Source of the DNA: an uncultured Mucispirillum sp.
GTDB lineage: Bacteria; Chrysiogenota; Deferribacteres; Deferribacterales; Mucispirillaceae
DNA length: 15,013 nucleotides
Assembly: GCA_937890655.1 (NCBI GenBank)
Contig: CALADT010000113.1
Span: 1-15,013 of the forward strand
Reading direction: 5' to 3'
This document shows positions 1 through 6,285 of the stretch, in pieces (the first letter of the stretch is position 1; every line of letters begins with the position of its first letter). The translations under genes were made by a program, and so were the position numbers. Under the pieces are notes generated by a model. That model did not search any database. It was not told where the DNA came from and saw only the letters and a list, made by a program, of their open reading frames with translations.

Positions 1-590
1 AAAACATAAATCCTACCGTCTAAATCTTTGTTTGCAAATTTAGATAAGTATTGGTCTAAATCCAAAATAAAATCGCCACTTATAACACCTTTTGTGCCAT
101 CTTTTTTTTGTATAGGATATGTTATTGTAACTGTAATCTTTTTTGTAACAGTATCTTCATAAGGTGAAGTTAAGTATAACCCGTTAGCTTTTACACCTTC
201 TTGATACCATTGAGTGGTTTTATGGTTATACCCTTTTGGGAGTTCTCCGTTTAAATCTTTTAATAAAACACCATCATCAAAGGATAATGTTGCATTAATC
301 ATGTTATTAATTTTGCAAAAATTTGTAAGTAACTCACGTAATTTTTGTTCATCTTGGTTTACATCAACATAACCCACAAAAGATTTTATTGCTAATACTT
401 TTGAATCAAATTGCTCATGCACAATGTCAGAAATGAATTCTGTAACTCTATACTGAGTGCTTTTTGTTGATGATAATATACTACTATAAAATATACTGTA
501 ACTTGAAATAATTGCAGCAAGAGTAATAGTTGCAATTATTACTGAAACAGTCAGTATTACTCTACTTTTTAAAGACATACTTTTTTTCAT
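1..590 (-). CDS. Cache-domain membrane sensor protein (partial, C-terminus off window)
   Basis: The first 196 residues of a signal-transduction receptor are present; the gene runs off the left edge. Residues about 10-34 are a hydrophobic membrane segment after a basic start (MKKSMSLKSR). Residues about 45-196 look like the extracytoplasmic part of a Cache (dCache_1-type) ligand-binding domain. The typical order is visible: a long helix, then a W-Y motif (TTQWYQEG, 125-132), then YLTSPYED (139-146) and ITVTITYPI (152-160), then VISGDFILDLD (169-179). Cache domains bind small molecules such as amino acids or carboxylates outside the membrane. The output module (methyl-accepting, GGDEF or histidine kinase) lies beyond the window; methyl-accepting chemotaxis protein is my first guess. 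The ATG at 588-590 has an AGGGGGA ribosome binding site just upstream. A sigma-70 promoter lies at 689-717, giving a leader of about 90 bases. The gene is read away from efp. Confidence 0.8.
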   Translation of the reverse strand, partial: MKKSMSLKSRVILTVSVIIATITLAAIISSYSIFYSSILSSTKSTQYRVTEFISDIVHEQFDSKVLAIKSFVGYVDVNQDEQKLRELLTNFCKINNMINATLSFDDGVLLKDLNGELPKGYNHKTTQWYQEGVKANGLYLTSPYEDTVTKKITVTITYPIQKKDGTKGVISGDFILDLDQYLSKFANKDLDGRIYV

Positions 591-1000
591 TTCTCCCCCT
601 AAAGATTTTGTAACCTATACTATCCTATTCAATTTACAGAATTATAAACATAAGCTAAAATTTATAGATATCACAATAAATAATATGCACTATATATAGA
701 AAGTTGATATTTGTCAATAAAATTTTATAATTTTAATATTGATTATTATTTAAATTAACGTTGCATTTTGCTGAATATATAATTTTTTATAATTTTACAT
801 TAGTAATTATAATTATTTTTATCTTTTTTGTATTAATTAGGTCAAAAAATAATTGAATTTAACAAATATATTACATATGTCTTATGTAAAACAATCTTGT
901 TATTTCTTTTGATTTTTAAACATTTTTAACATAATTTAATATAAAAGGTTATAGAAAAGAATTTAAACTATTTAATATTTAAAAATATGAAAAAATTTAT
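591..1000. other. AT-rich intergenic region without a gene
   Basis: Between the receptor start and the efp terminator I find no credible coding region on either strand; stops are dense in all frames. It holds the receptor promoter and leader (591-717) and an isolated inverted repeat, TTACATA-5-TATGTAA, at 871-889. Otherwise only low-complexity A/T sequence is visible. Confidence 0.7.
689..717 (-). promoter_or_regulatory. Sigma-70 promoter of the Cache-domain receptor gene
   Basis: On the minus strand a perfect -35 TTGACA (712-717) and a -10 TATAGT (689-694) are separated by 17 bases. Transcription would start near 682, leaving an untranslated leader of about 90 bases before the ATG at 590. 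This is the best consensus promoter in the window. Confidence 0.7.
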
Positions 1001-1026
1001 AAAAAAGCCTTAAAAAAGGCTTTTTT
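1001..1026 (-). terminator. Intrinsic terminator of efp
   Basis: AAAAAAGCCTT (1001-1011) pairs perfectly with AAGGCTTTTTT (1016-1026) around a four-base loop. Read on the minus strand this is a GC-containing hairpin followed by six U, 13 bases after the efp stop. The A tract on the other arm means it could also work in the plus direction, but no gene there needs it. Confidence 0.88.
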
Positions 1027-1039
1027 AATATGTAATTAA

Positions 1040-1612
1040 TTATTTTTTTGTGCTAACACGTTCTATATAAGATGCATCTCTTGTATCTATTTTTAAAGTG
1101 TCCCCTTCGTTAATGAAAAGTGGAACTTGCACTTTACCACCAGTTATTACAGTTGCACCTTTTGAACCACCTGTAACTGTATCACCTTTAACTCCTGGTT
1201 CACATTCAGTAACTTCTAATTCTACAAAGTTAGGTAATGTAACACCTATTGGTTTAGAGTTAAAAAATTGAACAGATACTTCTAATGATTCTGGCATAAA
1301 TAAGTAAGAATCGCCCACACAGTCATCATCAAGATGAACTTGTTCGTAGCTTTCTTGGTCCATAAAAATATATTTTGCACCATCTTTATAAAGATATTGC
1401 ATTTTCTTTTCTTCAAAATCAGGTTCTTTTAATTTTTCACCTGAATCATAAGTTCTTTCTAATACTCTACCTGATATTAAGTTTTTGATTTTAGTGCGAA
1501 CTGTTGCCCCACCTCTACCGCATTTAATATGCTGCCATTCTATAACTGCATACGGTTCACCATCAACTTCAATTTTAGAGCCTCTTTTAAATTGGTTTGG
1601 AGTAATTGGCAT
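1040..1612 (-). CDS. efp: Translation elongation factor P
   Basis: EF-P binds the ribosome between the P and E sites and relieves stalling at consecutive prolines. The 190-residue product has the family's length and three-domain layout: KOW-like N-domain (about 3-62), OB domain (about 66-128) and C-terminal OB domain (about 130-188, with GDTVTGGSKGATV and VPLFINEGD). The start is the ATG at 1612 (MPITPNQF), with GAGGA six bases upstream. A longer reading back to 1669 would begin inside the promoter at 1641-1669, so I reject it. Oddity: the loop tip reads IKCGRGGA, with Arg33 where E. coli EF-P has the beta-lysylated Lys34 in KPGKG. Proteobacterial EF-Ps with arginine here are rhamnosylated by EarP. 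Whether that holds here cannot be seen. The gene stands alone, with its own promoter and terminator. Confidence 0.96.
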   Translation of the reverse strand: MPITPNQFKRGSKIEVDGEPYAVIEWQHIKCGRGGATVRTKIKNLISGRVLERTYDSGEKLKEPDFEEKKMQYLYKDGAKYIFMDQESYEQVHLDDDCVGDSYLFMPESLEVSVQFFNSKPIGVTLPNFVELEVTECEPGVKGDTVTGGSKGATVITGGKVQVPLFINEGDTLKIDTRDASYIERVSTKK

Positions 1613-1640
1613 AATATCCTCGTTCTTAAAAATTTTACAG

Positions 1641-1669
1641 ATATTAACACATAAAAATAAAAATTGCAA
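1641..1669 (-). promoter_or_regulatory. Promoter of efp
   Basis: Minus strand: -35 TTGCAA (1664-1669), 17-base spacer, -10 TAATAT (1641-1646), preceded by TGT, which makes an extended -10. Transcription would begin near 1634, about 22 bases before the efp ATG. This also argues against the longer EF-P start at 1669. Confidence 0.65.
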
Positions 1670-1745
1670 GAAAAAGCATATATTTATAAATACATATATT
1701 ACTATTATGTGGCTATTTTTAAAAATATTAGATAGTGAATTGGGT

Positions 1746-1800
1746 ATTATAAATATATAAGCAGTAATATTTTATTATATTACTTCAAAATATTTATAAT
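1746..1800. repeat. Nested A/T-only inverted repeats between efp and the 77-residue gene
   Basis: An outer pair, ATTATAAATAT (1746-1756) and ATATTTATAAT (1790-1800), encloses an inner pair, AGTAATAT (1763-1770) and ATATTACT (1777-1784), with a six-base loop. It lies just downstream of the small gene that ends at 1817 and could act as a weak terminator or RNA 3' end. It lacks GC pairs and a clean U tract, so this role is uncertain. Confidence 0.4.
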
Positions 1801-1816
1801 CTAATAGAACGAAAAA

Positions 1817-2050
1817 CTATTTATTTTCAATCTTTTTTGCACTAATACGCAGGTTATCTACAAGTAATGACAGTTCATCAATAGATTTATCTAAATCAGA
1901 TATAGTCTGCTGTGCTGAATTAATTAAAGAGTGTGATATTTTTAAATCATTTACAATATTATACTCTTTATGTAGTATTTCATTCATAATATACTCCATA
2001 AAATTATCATTATGGAATTTACTTTGCAAAATATGTGCCAAATTACTCAT
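1817..2050 (-). CDS. Small coiled-coil protein of unknown function (77 aa)
   Basis: I do not recognise the family. The product is 77 residues, soluble, with no membrane segment. Residues 1-35 are mixed and rich in His and Asn. Residues about 38-75 form a long amphipathic helix with heptad-spaced Ile/Leu (SLINSAQQTI, SIDELSLLVDNL), so dimerisation or binding to another helical protein is likely. The reading frame is supported by a strong GGAGG ribosome binding site (2058-2062) seven bases before the ATG. Just upstream is a GCCGATAG element with TAAG 14 bases further out (2070-2095), resembling a flagellar sigma-28 promoter. That would suggest a late flagellar or chemotaxis role, which is inference. 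The gene is divergent from modD with 94 bases between them. Confidence 0.72.
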   Translation of the reverse strand: MSNLAHILQSKFHNDNFMEYIMNEILHKEYNIVNDLKISHSLINSAQQTISDLDKSIDELSLLVDNLRISAKKIENK

Positions 2051-2069
2051 AGTATTTCCTCCACTAATA

Positions 2070-2095
2070 CTATCGGCAAAAAAAATATTTTCTTA
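2070..2095 (-). promoter_or_regulatory. Possible sigma-28 (FliA-type) promoter of the 77-residue gene
   Basis: Minus strand: TAAG (2092-2095), 14 bases that include eight T, then GCCGATAG (2070-2077). The known consensus is TAAA, about 15 bases, GCCGATAA or GCCGATAT. The -10 box differs at one base and stands out in a region otherwise almost free of G and C. No good sigma-70 promoter precedes this gene. The start point would fall near 2063, leaving a very short leader that just includes the GGAGG. Confidence 0.45.
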
Positions 2096-2096
2096 A

Positions 2097-2125
2097 TTGA
2101 AAAATTTAATATTTAGTTATATATT
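2097..2125 (+). promoter_or_regulatory. Probable promoter of modD-rarD
   Basis: Plus strand: -35 TTGAAA (2097-2102), 17-base spacer, -10 TATATT (2120-2125). The start point near 2132 leaves about 13 bases before the modD ATG, including the GGTGA ribosome binding site. It overlaps the upstream end of the divergent small-gene promoter. Confidence 0.5.
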
Positions 2126-2144
2126 ATCCTATAAATGGTGAAAT

Positions 2145-2996
2145 ATGATTTATATAACTGATGAAATAATCGAAAATATTATTAAAGAAGATGTGCCTTT
2201 TAGTGATATTACCACTGATATTTTAGATATAGCTTCTAAAAAAGGACAGCTGACTTTTTATGCAAGGGAAAATGGTGTAATAGCAGGAAGTAGTGTTGCT
2301 GCTAAAATATTTAAAAAACTAGGTGCTCAAGTAGTTTATGAAATAAATGAAGGTAGCAGTATTTTAAAAGATGAAAAAATATTACAAGTAAAAGCAAGTG
2401 CAGATATTTTGCATACCGGCTGGAAAGTATCCCTTAATACATTAGAATATTTATCAGGTATTGCAACTTATAGTAATAAAATGGTTACAAAAGCAAGAAA
2501 TATTAATGAAAATATTATGCTTGCTGCCACTAGGAAATCTTTACCTCTTTCAAAACAGCTTGTAACTCTTGGGTTTTTAGCAGGTGGAGTAGTGCCACAC
2601 AGGTTAGGGCTTTCAGAAACTATACTTATTTTTAAGCAGCATTTAGAATTTTTAGGTGGGATAGATAACCTTGAAAAAACTATAAAACATTCAAAAAATA
2701 AAGCGTATGAAAAGAAAATTATTCTTGAAACAGAAAATTATGAAGATAGTATTAAAGCGTTACATTATGATTTTATAGACGGTTTACAGGTGGATAAACT
2801 TGCACCAAATATTATAAAAGATATAGTAAACGAACGAAATAAAACAAATAAACATATAGTAATTATTGCAGCAGGTGGCATTAACCTTACAAATATTGAA
2901 GATTATGCTAATACCGGAGCAGAAGTGATTGTTTCATCATCTTTTTTTCATGCTTCTCCTTTAGATATAAAAGCACTTATGGAAATGGAAGGCTAG
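2145..2996 (+). CDS. modD: ModD, nicotinate-nucleotide pyrophosphorylase-like protein
   Basis: This is a 283-residue type II phosphoribosyltransferase-fold protein, paralogous to NadC. ModD is usually encoded with the molybdate ABC transporter modABC; its reaction is not firmly established. An N-terminal alpha/beta sandwich (about 1-105) contains the ModD-like HTGWKVSLNTLEY (90-102). A barrel domain follows with TRK (129-131), HRLGLSETIL (152-161), Glu196, Asp217 and AAGGIN (242-247). The NadC signature IKDNH is replaced by IFKQH, so Phe163 stands where NadC has an essential phosphate-binding lysine, as in ModD. I therefore prefer ModD to NadC. The ATG follows GGTGA at five bases. No modABC genes are adjacent; it is paired with rarD, whose ATG begins three bases after its stop. 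ModD identity is fairly sure; a molybdenum role here is inference. Confidence 0.85.
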   Translation: MIYITDEIIENIIKEDVPFSDITTDILDIASKKGQLTFYARENGVIAGSSVAAKIFKKLGAQVVYEINEGSSILKDEKILQVKASADILHTGWKVSLNTLEYLSGIATYSNKMVTKARNINENIMLAATRKSLPLSKQLVTLGFLAGGVVPHRLGLSETILIFKQHLEFLGGIDNLEKTIKHSKNKAYEKKIILETENYEDSIKALHYDFIDGLQVDKLAPNIIKDIVNERNKTNKHIVIIAAGGINLTNIEDYANTGAEVIVSSSFFHASPLDIKALMEMEG

Positions 2997-2999
2997 AGA

Positions 3000-3905
3000 A
3001 TGGATAAAAAAACTTTTGCTTTTATTGCTGCATTTTTATCGTTTTTCACATGGGGTATCCTTGTTATTTACTGGCATTACCTTTCAAATGTTTCTCCTTT
3101 AGAAATTGTTTCCCATAGAGCAATATGGAGCCTTTTATTTTCTGGTATGCTTATTATTATAACAAAACAAGCAGGGGAAGTGGTATGTGTATTTAAAAAC
3201 CCAAAAAATATTATACCACTTATTATATCAAGCCTTTTAATTGCTGGTAACTGGGGTATATTTATTTGGGCAGTTGCAAATGGTAAAATAGTAGAAAGTA
3301 GTATGGGTAACTATGTTACACCACTTTTAAATGTGGCAGCATCTGCATTTATATTTAAAATAACACTTAATAAATACCAAAAGCTTTCTGTTTTACTGGC
3401 CTTTTTAGGTGTTTTATATATGGTTATTGTTTATGGAAAAATACCTTATATTGCTGTATTTTTTGCCATTACATTTTGCGCATATGGAATAATTAAAAAA
3501 CTTGTTAGAACAAGTGCCTTAACAGGTATATTTGTGGAAACATTAATTATATCTATACCTGCTGTTATATATATAATGTATCTTATATCCACAGGGGAAA
3601 GTGCAGTTATTCATGGCACAACCACCGTTAAGGTTTTACTAATATGCACAGGAATATTTACAACTTTACCACTTTTAGGGTTTTCTTATAGTGCAAAAAT
3701 ATTGCATTTAAGCACATTAGGTATAATTCAATATACAACACCTACTATTACATTTTTATTAGGTGTATTTTTATACGGAGAATATTTTAGCACAGATATG
3801 CTTATTACATTTATTTTAATATGGGCAGGGCTTATAATATTTTCAGTAGACGGTTTAAGGCAGTTAAAAAATAATAAGAAAAATATAAAACTTGAAAAAA
3901 ATTAA
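3000..3905 (+). CDS. rarD: RarD-family EamA transporter
   Basis: A 301-residue inner-membrane permease of the drug/metabolite transporter superfamily with about ten hydrophobic segments, made of two EamA repeats (about 8-140 and 148-288). RarD-specific features are EIVSHRAIWS (35-44), where E. coli RarD has EILTHRVIWS, and NWGIFIWAVANGKIVESSMGNYVTPL-type sequence at about 81-106, where RarD has NW-FIWAVN and a G-NP/TPL ending. E. coli RarD was named for chloramphenicol resistance, but its natural substrate is not known to me. The ATG lies directly after the modD stop (TAG, AGA, ATG), so translation is probably coupled; AAGGC in the modD 3' end may be its ribosome binding site. The C-terminus ends in a lysine-rich tail. 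An A/T hairpin begins at the stop codon. Confidence 0.88.
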   Translation: MDKKTFAFIAAFLSFFTWGILVIYWHYLSNVSPLEIVSHRAIWSLLFSGMLIIITKQAGEVVCVFKNPKNIIPLIISSLLIAGNWGIFIWAVANGKIVESSMGNYVTPLLNVAASAFIFKITLNKYQKLSVLLAFLGVLYMVIVYGKIPYIAVFFAITFCAYGIIKKLVRTSALTGIFVETLIISIPAVIYIMYLISTGESAVIHGTTTVKVLLICTGIFTTLPLLGFSYSAKILHLSTLGIIQYTTPTITFLLGVFLYGEYFSTDMLITFILIWAGLIIFSVDGLRQLKNNKKNIKLEKN

Positions 3906-3945
3906 TAGATTTTAAATAAATAGGTTAGTATATATAAAATCTATT
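3904..3945 (+). terminator. Weak A/T-rich hairpin after rarD (possible terminator)
   Basis: AATAGATTTTA (3904-3914) pairs with TAAAATCTATT (3935-3945), an 11-bp stem with a 20-base loop that starts inside the rarD stop codon and is followed by TTATTA. It has only one GC pair in the stem, so termination would be weak. It is the only candidate after the modD-rarD pair. Confidence 0.35.
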
Positions 3946-4337
3946 TATTATAAATTCTTATATCACTTTATAATTGTTACTAAAAATTTAAATTATGCAA
4001 CATTTTTTGCCTTTTATTTTGGTGCAATACTTTATATTTTCACTAAGTTTAATAATATAATTTTAATAAGTAAATCACTTAAAAATTTATAATATAGCTT
4101 AAATATATATAATTTAATTAATATATATTATTTAAAATTACTATTATTTTACTTATTCTAATTATGCTTTTGATTTATTATGTGATCATTTAGTATTGCC
4201 TGCTTTATGTTTTAATATTTTAATGGTTTTTGGTTATTATATTTTATTAATGGTTTATTATTCCCATAATCTTATATAGAAATTATAGCATATTTTTCAT
4301 TATTATTATCTTATTGTAAAATACCTTAAAATAGTGC
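3946..4337. other. AT-rich intergenic region, no intact gene
   Basis: I find no complete gene here. A plus-strand open stretch from about 4140 to 4280 reads as a hydrophobic peptide (FNILMVFGYYILLMVYYS near its end) but lacks a start with a ribosome binding site. The rest is low-complexity A/T. It may be decayed coding sequence, like the remnant at 4338-4547 beside it. Confidence 0.5.
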
Positions 4338-4547
4338 CTATACCATAAATTTCTTTATATTATCACTTTTTATAATGTTTTCTCCACCTAAGTATATAAA
4401 TACTTTGTCCCCAATTTGAAAGTATTTATCTATAAATTTTACTAGAAATAGCAGCTCTAAACCCTGCTTATATATAACAGGATTTTACCATTCCATAACT
4501 ACACTATTTTTTCTATCTTTTTCTATTTTTATACTTTGCTTTTTCAT
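4338..4547 (-). pseudogene. Possible remnant of a small gene, interrupted by one in-frame stop
   Basis: On the minus strand, starting with ATG at 4547 (MKKQSIKIEKDRKNSVVMEW), the frame is open for 70 codons to a TAG at 4338-4340, apart from a single TAA at 4485-4487. The second part reads like real protein (VKFIDKYFQIGDKVFIYLGG, then ENIIKSDNIKKFMV) rather than A/T noise. There is no ribosome binding site before the ATG, and it lies just after the rpsA terminator. I do not recognise the family. Alternatives are chance openness, or an independent short peptide after the stop. Confidence 0.25.
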
Positions 4548-4558
4548 GGTTATATAAA

Positions 4559-4591
4559 AAAAATGACGGACTTAAATAATCCGTCATTTTT
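4559..4591 (-). terminator. Intrinsic terminator of the rpsA cluster
   Basis: AAAAATGACGGA (4559-4570) and TCCGTCATTTTT (4580-4591) form a perfect 12-bp stem with a nine-base loop, 20 bases after the rpsA stop. On the minus strand it ends in a run of eight U. This is the strongest terminator here and marks the 3' end of the long minus-strand cluster. Confidence 0.92.
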
Positions 4592-4611
4592 ATATAGTTA
4601 TTTTTCTTTAA

Positions 4612-6285
4612 TTATTTATCAAACTTATCCATAAAAATGTTACCGAAGCCTTTATCTTCGCTATTTTCCATTTTTTTCATATATTCTTTAGTTTCTCTTC
4701 TTTCAGAGTCTTGTAAATATTTTTTGATAGATAATGTAATTTGTTTTTCTTTGTTATCTGCTTTTATAACTGCAGCTGTAACCATATCCCCAACATTATA
4801 CATATCAACTGATGCTTTTGCTGGGTCTAAATCACTAAGGCCTATTATTCCTTTCATATCAAGTGGGAGTTCTACCTCTAAACCTTGTTTTGTTACATTT
4901 ATTATTTTTACTTCCACAGCTTTACCTTGTGGTAAAAGTTTTGTTACTTCTTTCCATGGGTTTGTTTCAAGCTGTTTTATACCAAGGCTAATACGTTCTT
5001 TATCTTCATCAATATTTAATATTTTTGCTTCAACAGTATCGCCTACTTTGTATAACTCATTTAAATCAGCTACTTCTTCTCTCCAAGAAATATCATTTTT
5101 TCTAACAAGACCATCTAAAAAGCTACCAAAGTCTATAAATAAACCAAAATCTGTAATATTTTTAATAGTTCCTTTAACTATTGAGCCTTCTGGGTGTTCT
5201 TCTTTTAATGTTTTCCATGGGTTTTCTATTAAGTCTTTAACACTCATAATAACACGTTTTCTGTCATTATCGTATCCTATAACCCTACCTTCTACCACAT
5301 CTTTTATATTAAGAGTTTGTTTTGTGTTTTTAAGCCAGCCTATTTCTTCATTAGGAACAAAACCGTCTATACCTGCTGCTATTTCTAAAACATAACCTGC
5401 ACGTTTTCTTGCAACAACTGTTCCTTTTACTTGGCTACCTTCTGGGTATTCTTTTTCTGCGTTATCCCATGGGTCTTTTTCAAGCTGTTTCATACCAACT
5501 GCAACTTTTTTTGTATCTTTATCAATTTCAAGAATTACTACTTCTACTGTATCTTTTTCTGATAAGAATTTTGCAGGGTTTTTTACTCTGCCCCAGCTCA
5601 TTTCGTTTTTATGTAAAAAGCCGTCTATTCCACCAAGGCTAATAAAAGCACCGTAGTCTTTTAATGTTTTTACTGTTCCTTTTATTTTATCCCCAATGTT
5701 ATTTTTTTCAAAGAAATCATCTCTTAATTTTTTTGTTTCATCAGATAAATAATGACGTGGAGAAACTAATACAGACTGTTTTTTTCCACCATGCACTTTT
5801 AAGATTTTAGCAAGGATTACTTTATTAATAAATTTTGCTGGGTCAATATCTTTTGTATTAATATCAATAAGGTTTTCTGGAATAAAAGCATCTATTTGAC
5901 CAACTTTACCTCTATAACCTTTTGTTTTATCGTTATTTATAAATTCTACGATTTTTACTTCAACTGGTGTGCCTGTAGTTTCTTTTTCACGTATTGCACT
6001 AAAGTCGCCTTTTGCATCAATAGCTTTTTTAGAAAGAAATACGCCATCATTATTCATTTTTACAATACTAAGTTCTACTTCGTCCCCTAGTTTTGCAGCT
6101 TCTAATTCTGCCATGCTAGCTACACCTTCAGTTTTATAGCCAAAGTTAATAAGAGCATTTTCGCCCCTTATTTCCACAATAGTACCTTTAACTATCTGAC
6201 CTGTGTGGTATTGCTGGAGAGATTCTTCAAAAAATGATTCATAATCTTCCATACGTTCTTCATTTTGTCTTTTTTCGTTACTCAT
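4612..6285 (-). CDS. rpsA: 30S ribosomal protein S1
   Basis: S1 binds mRNA on the 30S subunit and helps load structured or leadered messages. The 557-residue product shows six S1 (OB-fold) repeats at about 28-88, 104-176, 197-267, 283-352, 368-437 and 453-522, the full six-repeat form seen in E. coli. Repeats 1 and 2, which dock on the ribosome, diverge as is usual. Repeats 3-5 carry the RNA-binding pattern G-V-K-G-T-V ... YGAF/FGLFI ... GxxDGFLH/DGLV ... HKNEMSW/RKNDISW. Linkers ending in NPW or DPW (e.g. 271-273, 355-357, 442-444) precede each next repeat. The ATG at 6285 overlaps the ispH stop as ATGA, with GAGGT upstream, so the two are translationally coupled. A strong terminator follows at 4559-4591. 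Identification is secure. Confidence 0.97.
   Translation of the reverse strand: MSNEKRQNEERMEDYESFFEESLQQYHTGQIVKGTIVEIRGENALINFGYKTEGVASMAELEAAKLGDEVELSIVKMNNDGVFLSKKAIDAKGDFSAIREKETTGTPVEVKIVEFINNDKTKGYRGKVGQIDAFIPENLIDINTKDIDPAKFINKVILAKILKVHGGKKQSVLVSPRHYLSDETKKLRDDFFEKNNIGDKIKGTVKTLKDYGAFISLGGIDGFLHKNEMSWGRVKNPAKFLSEKDTVEVVILEIDKDTKKVAVGMKQLEKDPWDNAEKEYPEGSQVKGTVVARKRAGYVLEIAAGIDGFVPNEEIGWLKNTKQTLNIKDVVEGRVIGYDNDRKRVIMSVKDLIENPWKTLKEEHPEGSIVKGTIKNITDFGLFIDFGSFLDGLVRKNDISWREEVADLNELYKVGDTVEAKILNIDEDKERISLGIKQLETNPWKEVTKLLPQGKAVEVKIINVTKQGLEVELPLDMKGIIGLSDLDPAKASVDMYNVGDMVTAAVIKADNKEKQITLSIKKYLQDSERRETKEYMKKMENSEDKGFGNIFMDKFDK

Noticed and set aside
1613..1669. An N-terminal extension of EF-P by 19 residues (MQFLFLCVN...)
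   Set aside because: It overlaps the promoter at 1641-1669, has no ribosome binding site, and the family starts at MPITPNQF, which has a GAGGA site.
1485..1760. A 91-codon plus-strand frame crossing the efp start
   Set aside because: It is antisense to efp and its promoter, lacks a ribosome binding site and resembles no protein I know.
2145..2996. Annotation as NadC (quinolinate phosphoribosyltransferase)
   Set aside because: The NadC IKDNH lysine is missing and HTGWK plus the LSETILIFKQH region match ModD instead.
3946..4337. Plus-strand hydrophobic peptide around 4140-4280
   Set aside because: There is no start codon with a ribosome binding site, and A/T-rich sequence easily gives Phe/Leu/Ile/Tyr-rich open stretches.
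4637..5395. A 252-codon plus-strand reading frame opposite rpsA
   Set aside because: It is antisense to an unmistakable S1 gene and has a Ser/Phe/Leu-rich shadow composition with no ribosome binding site; the same applies to the smaller plus-strand frames at 5409-5642, 5896-6090, 8231-8449, 8729-8944, 11752-11976 and 12601-12786.
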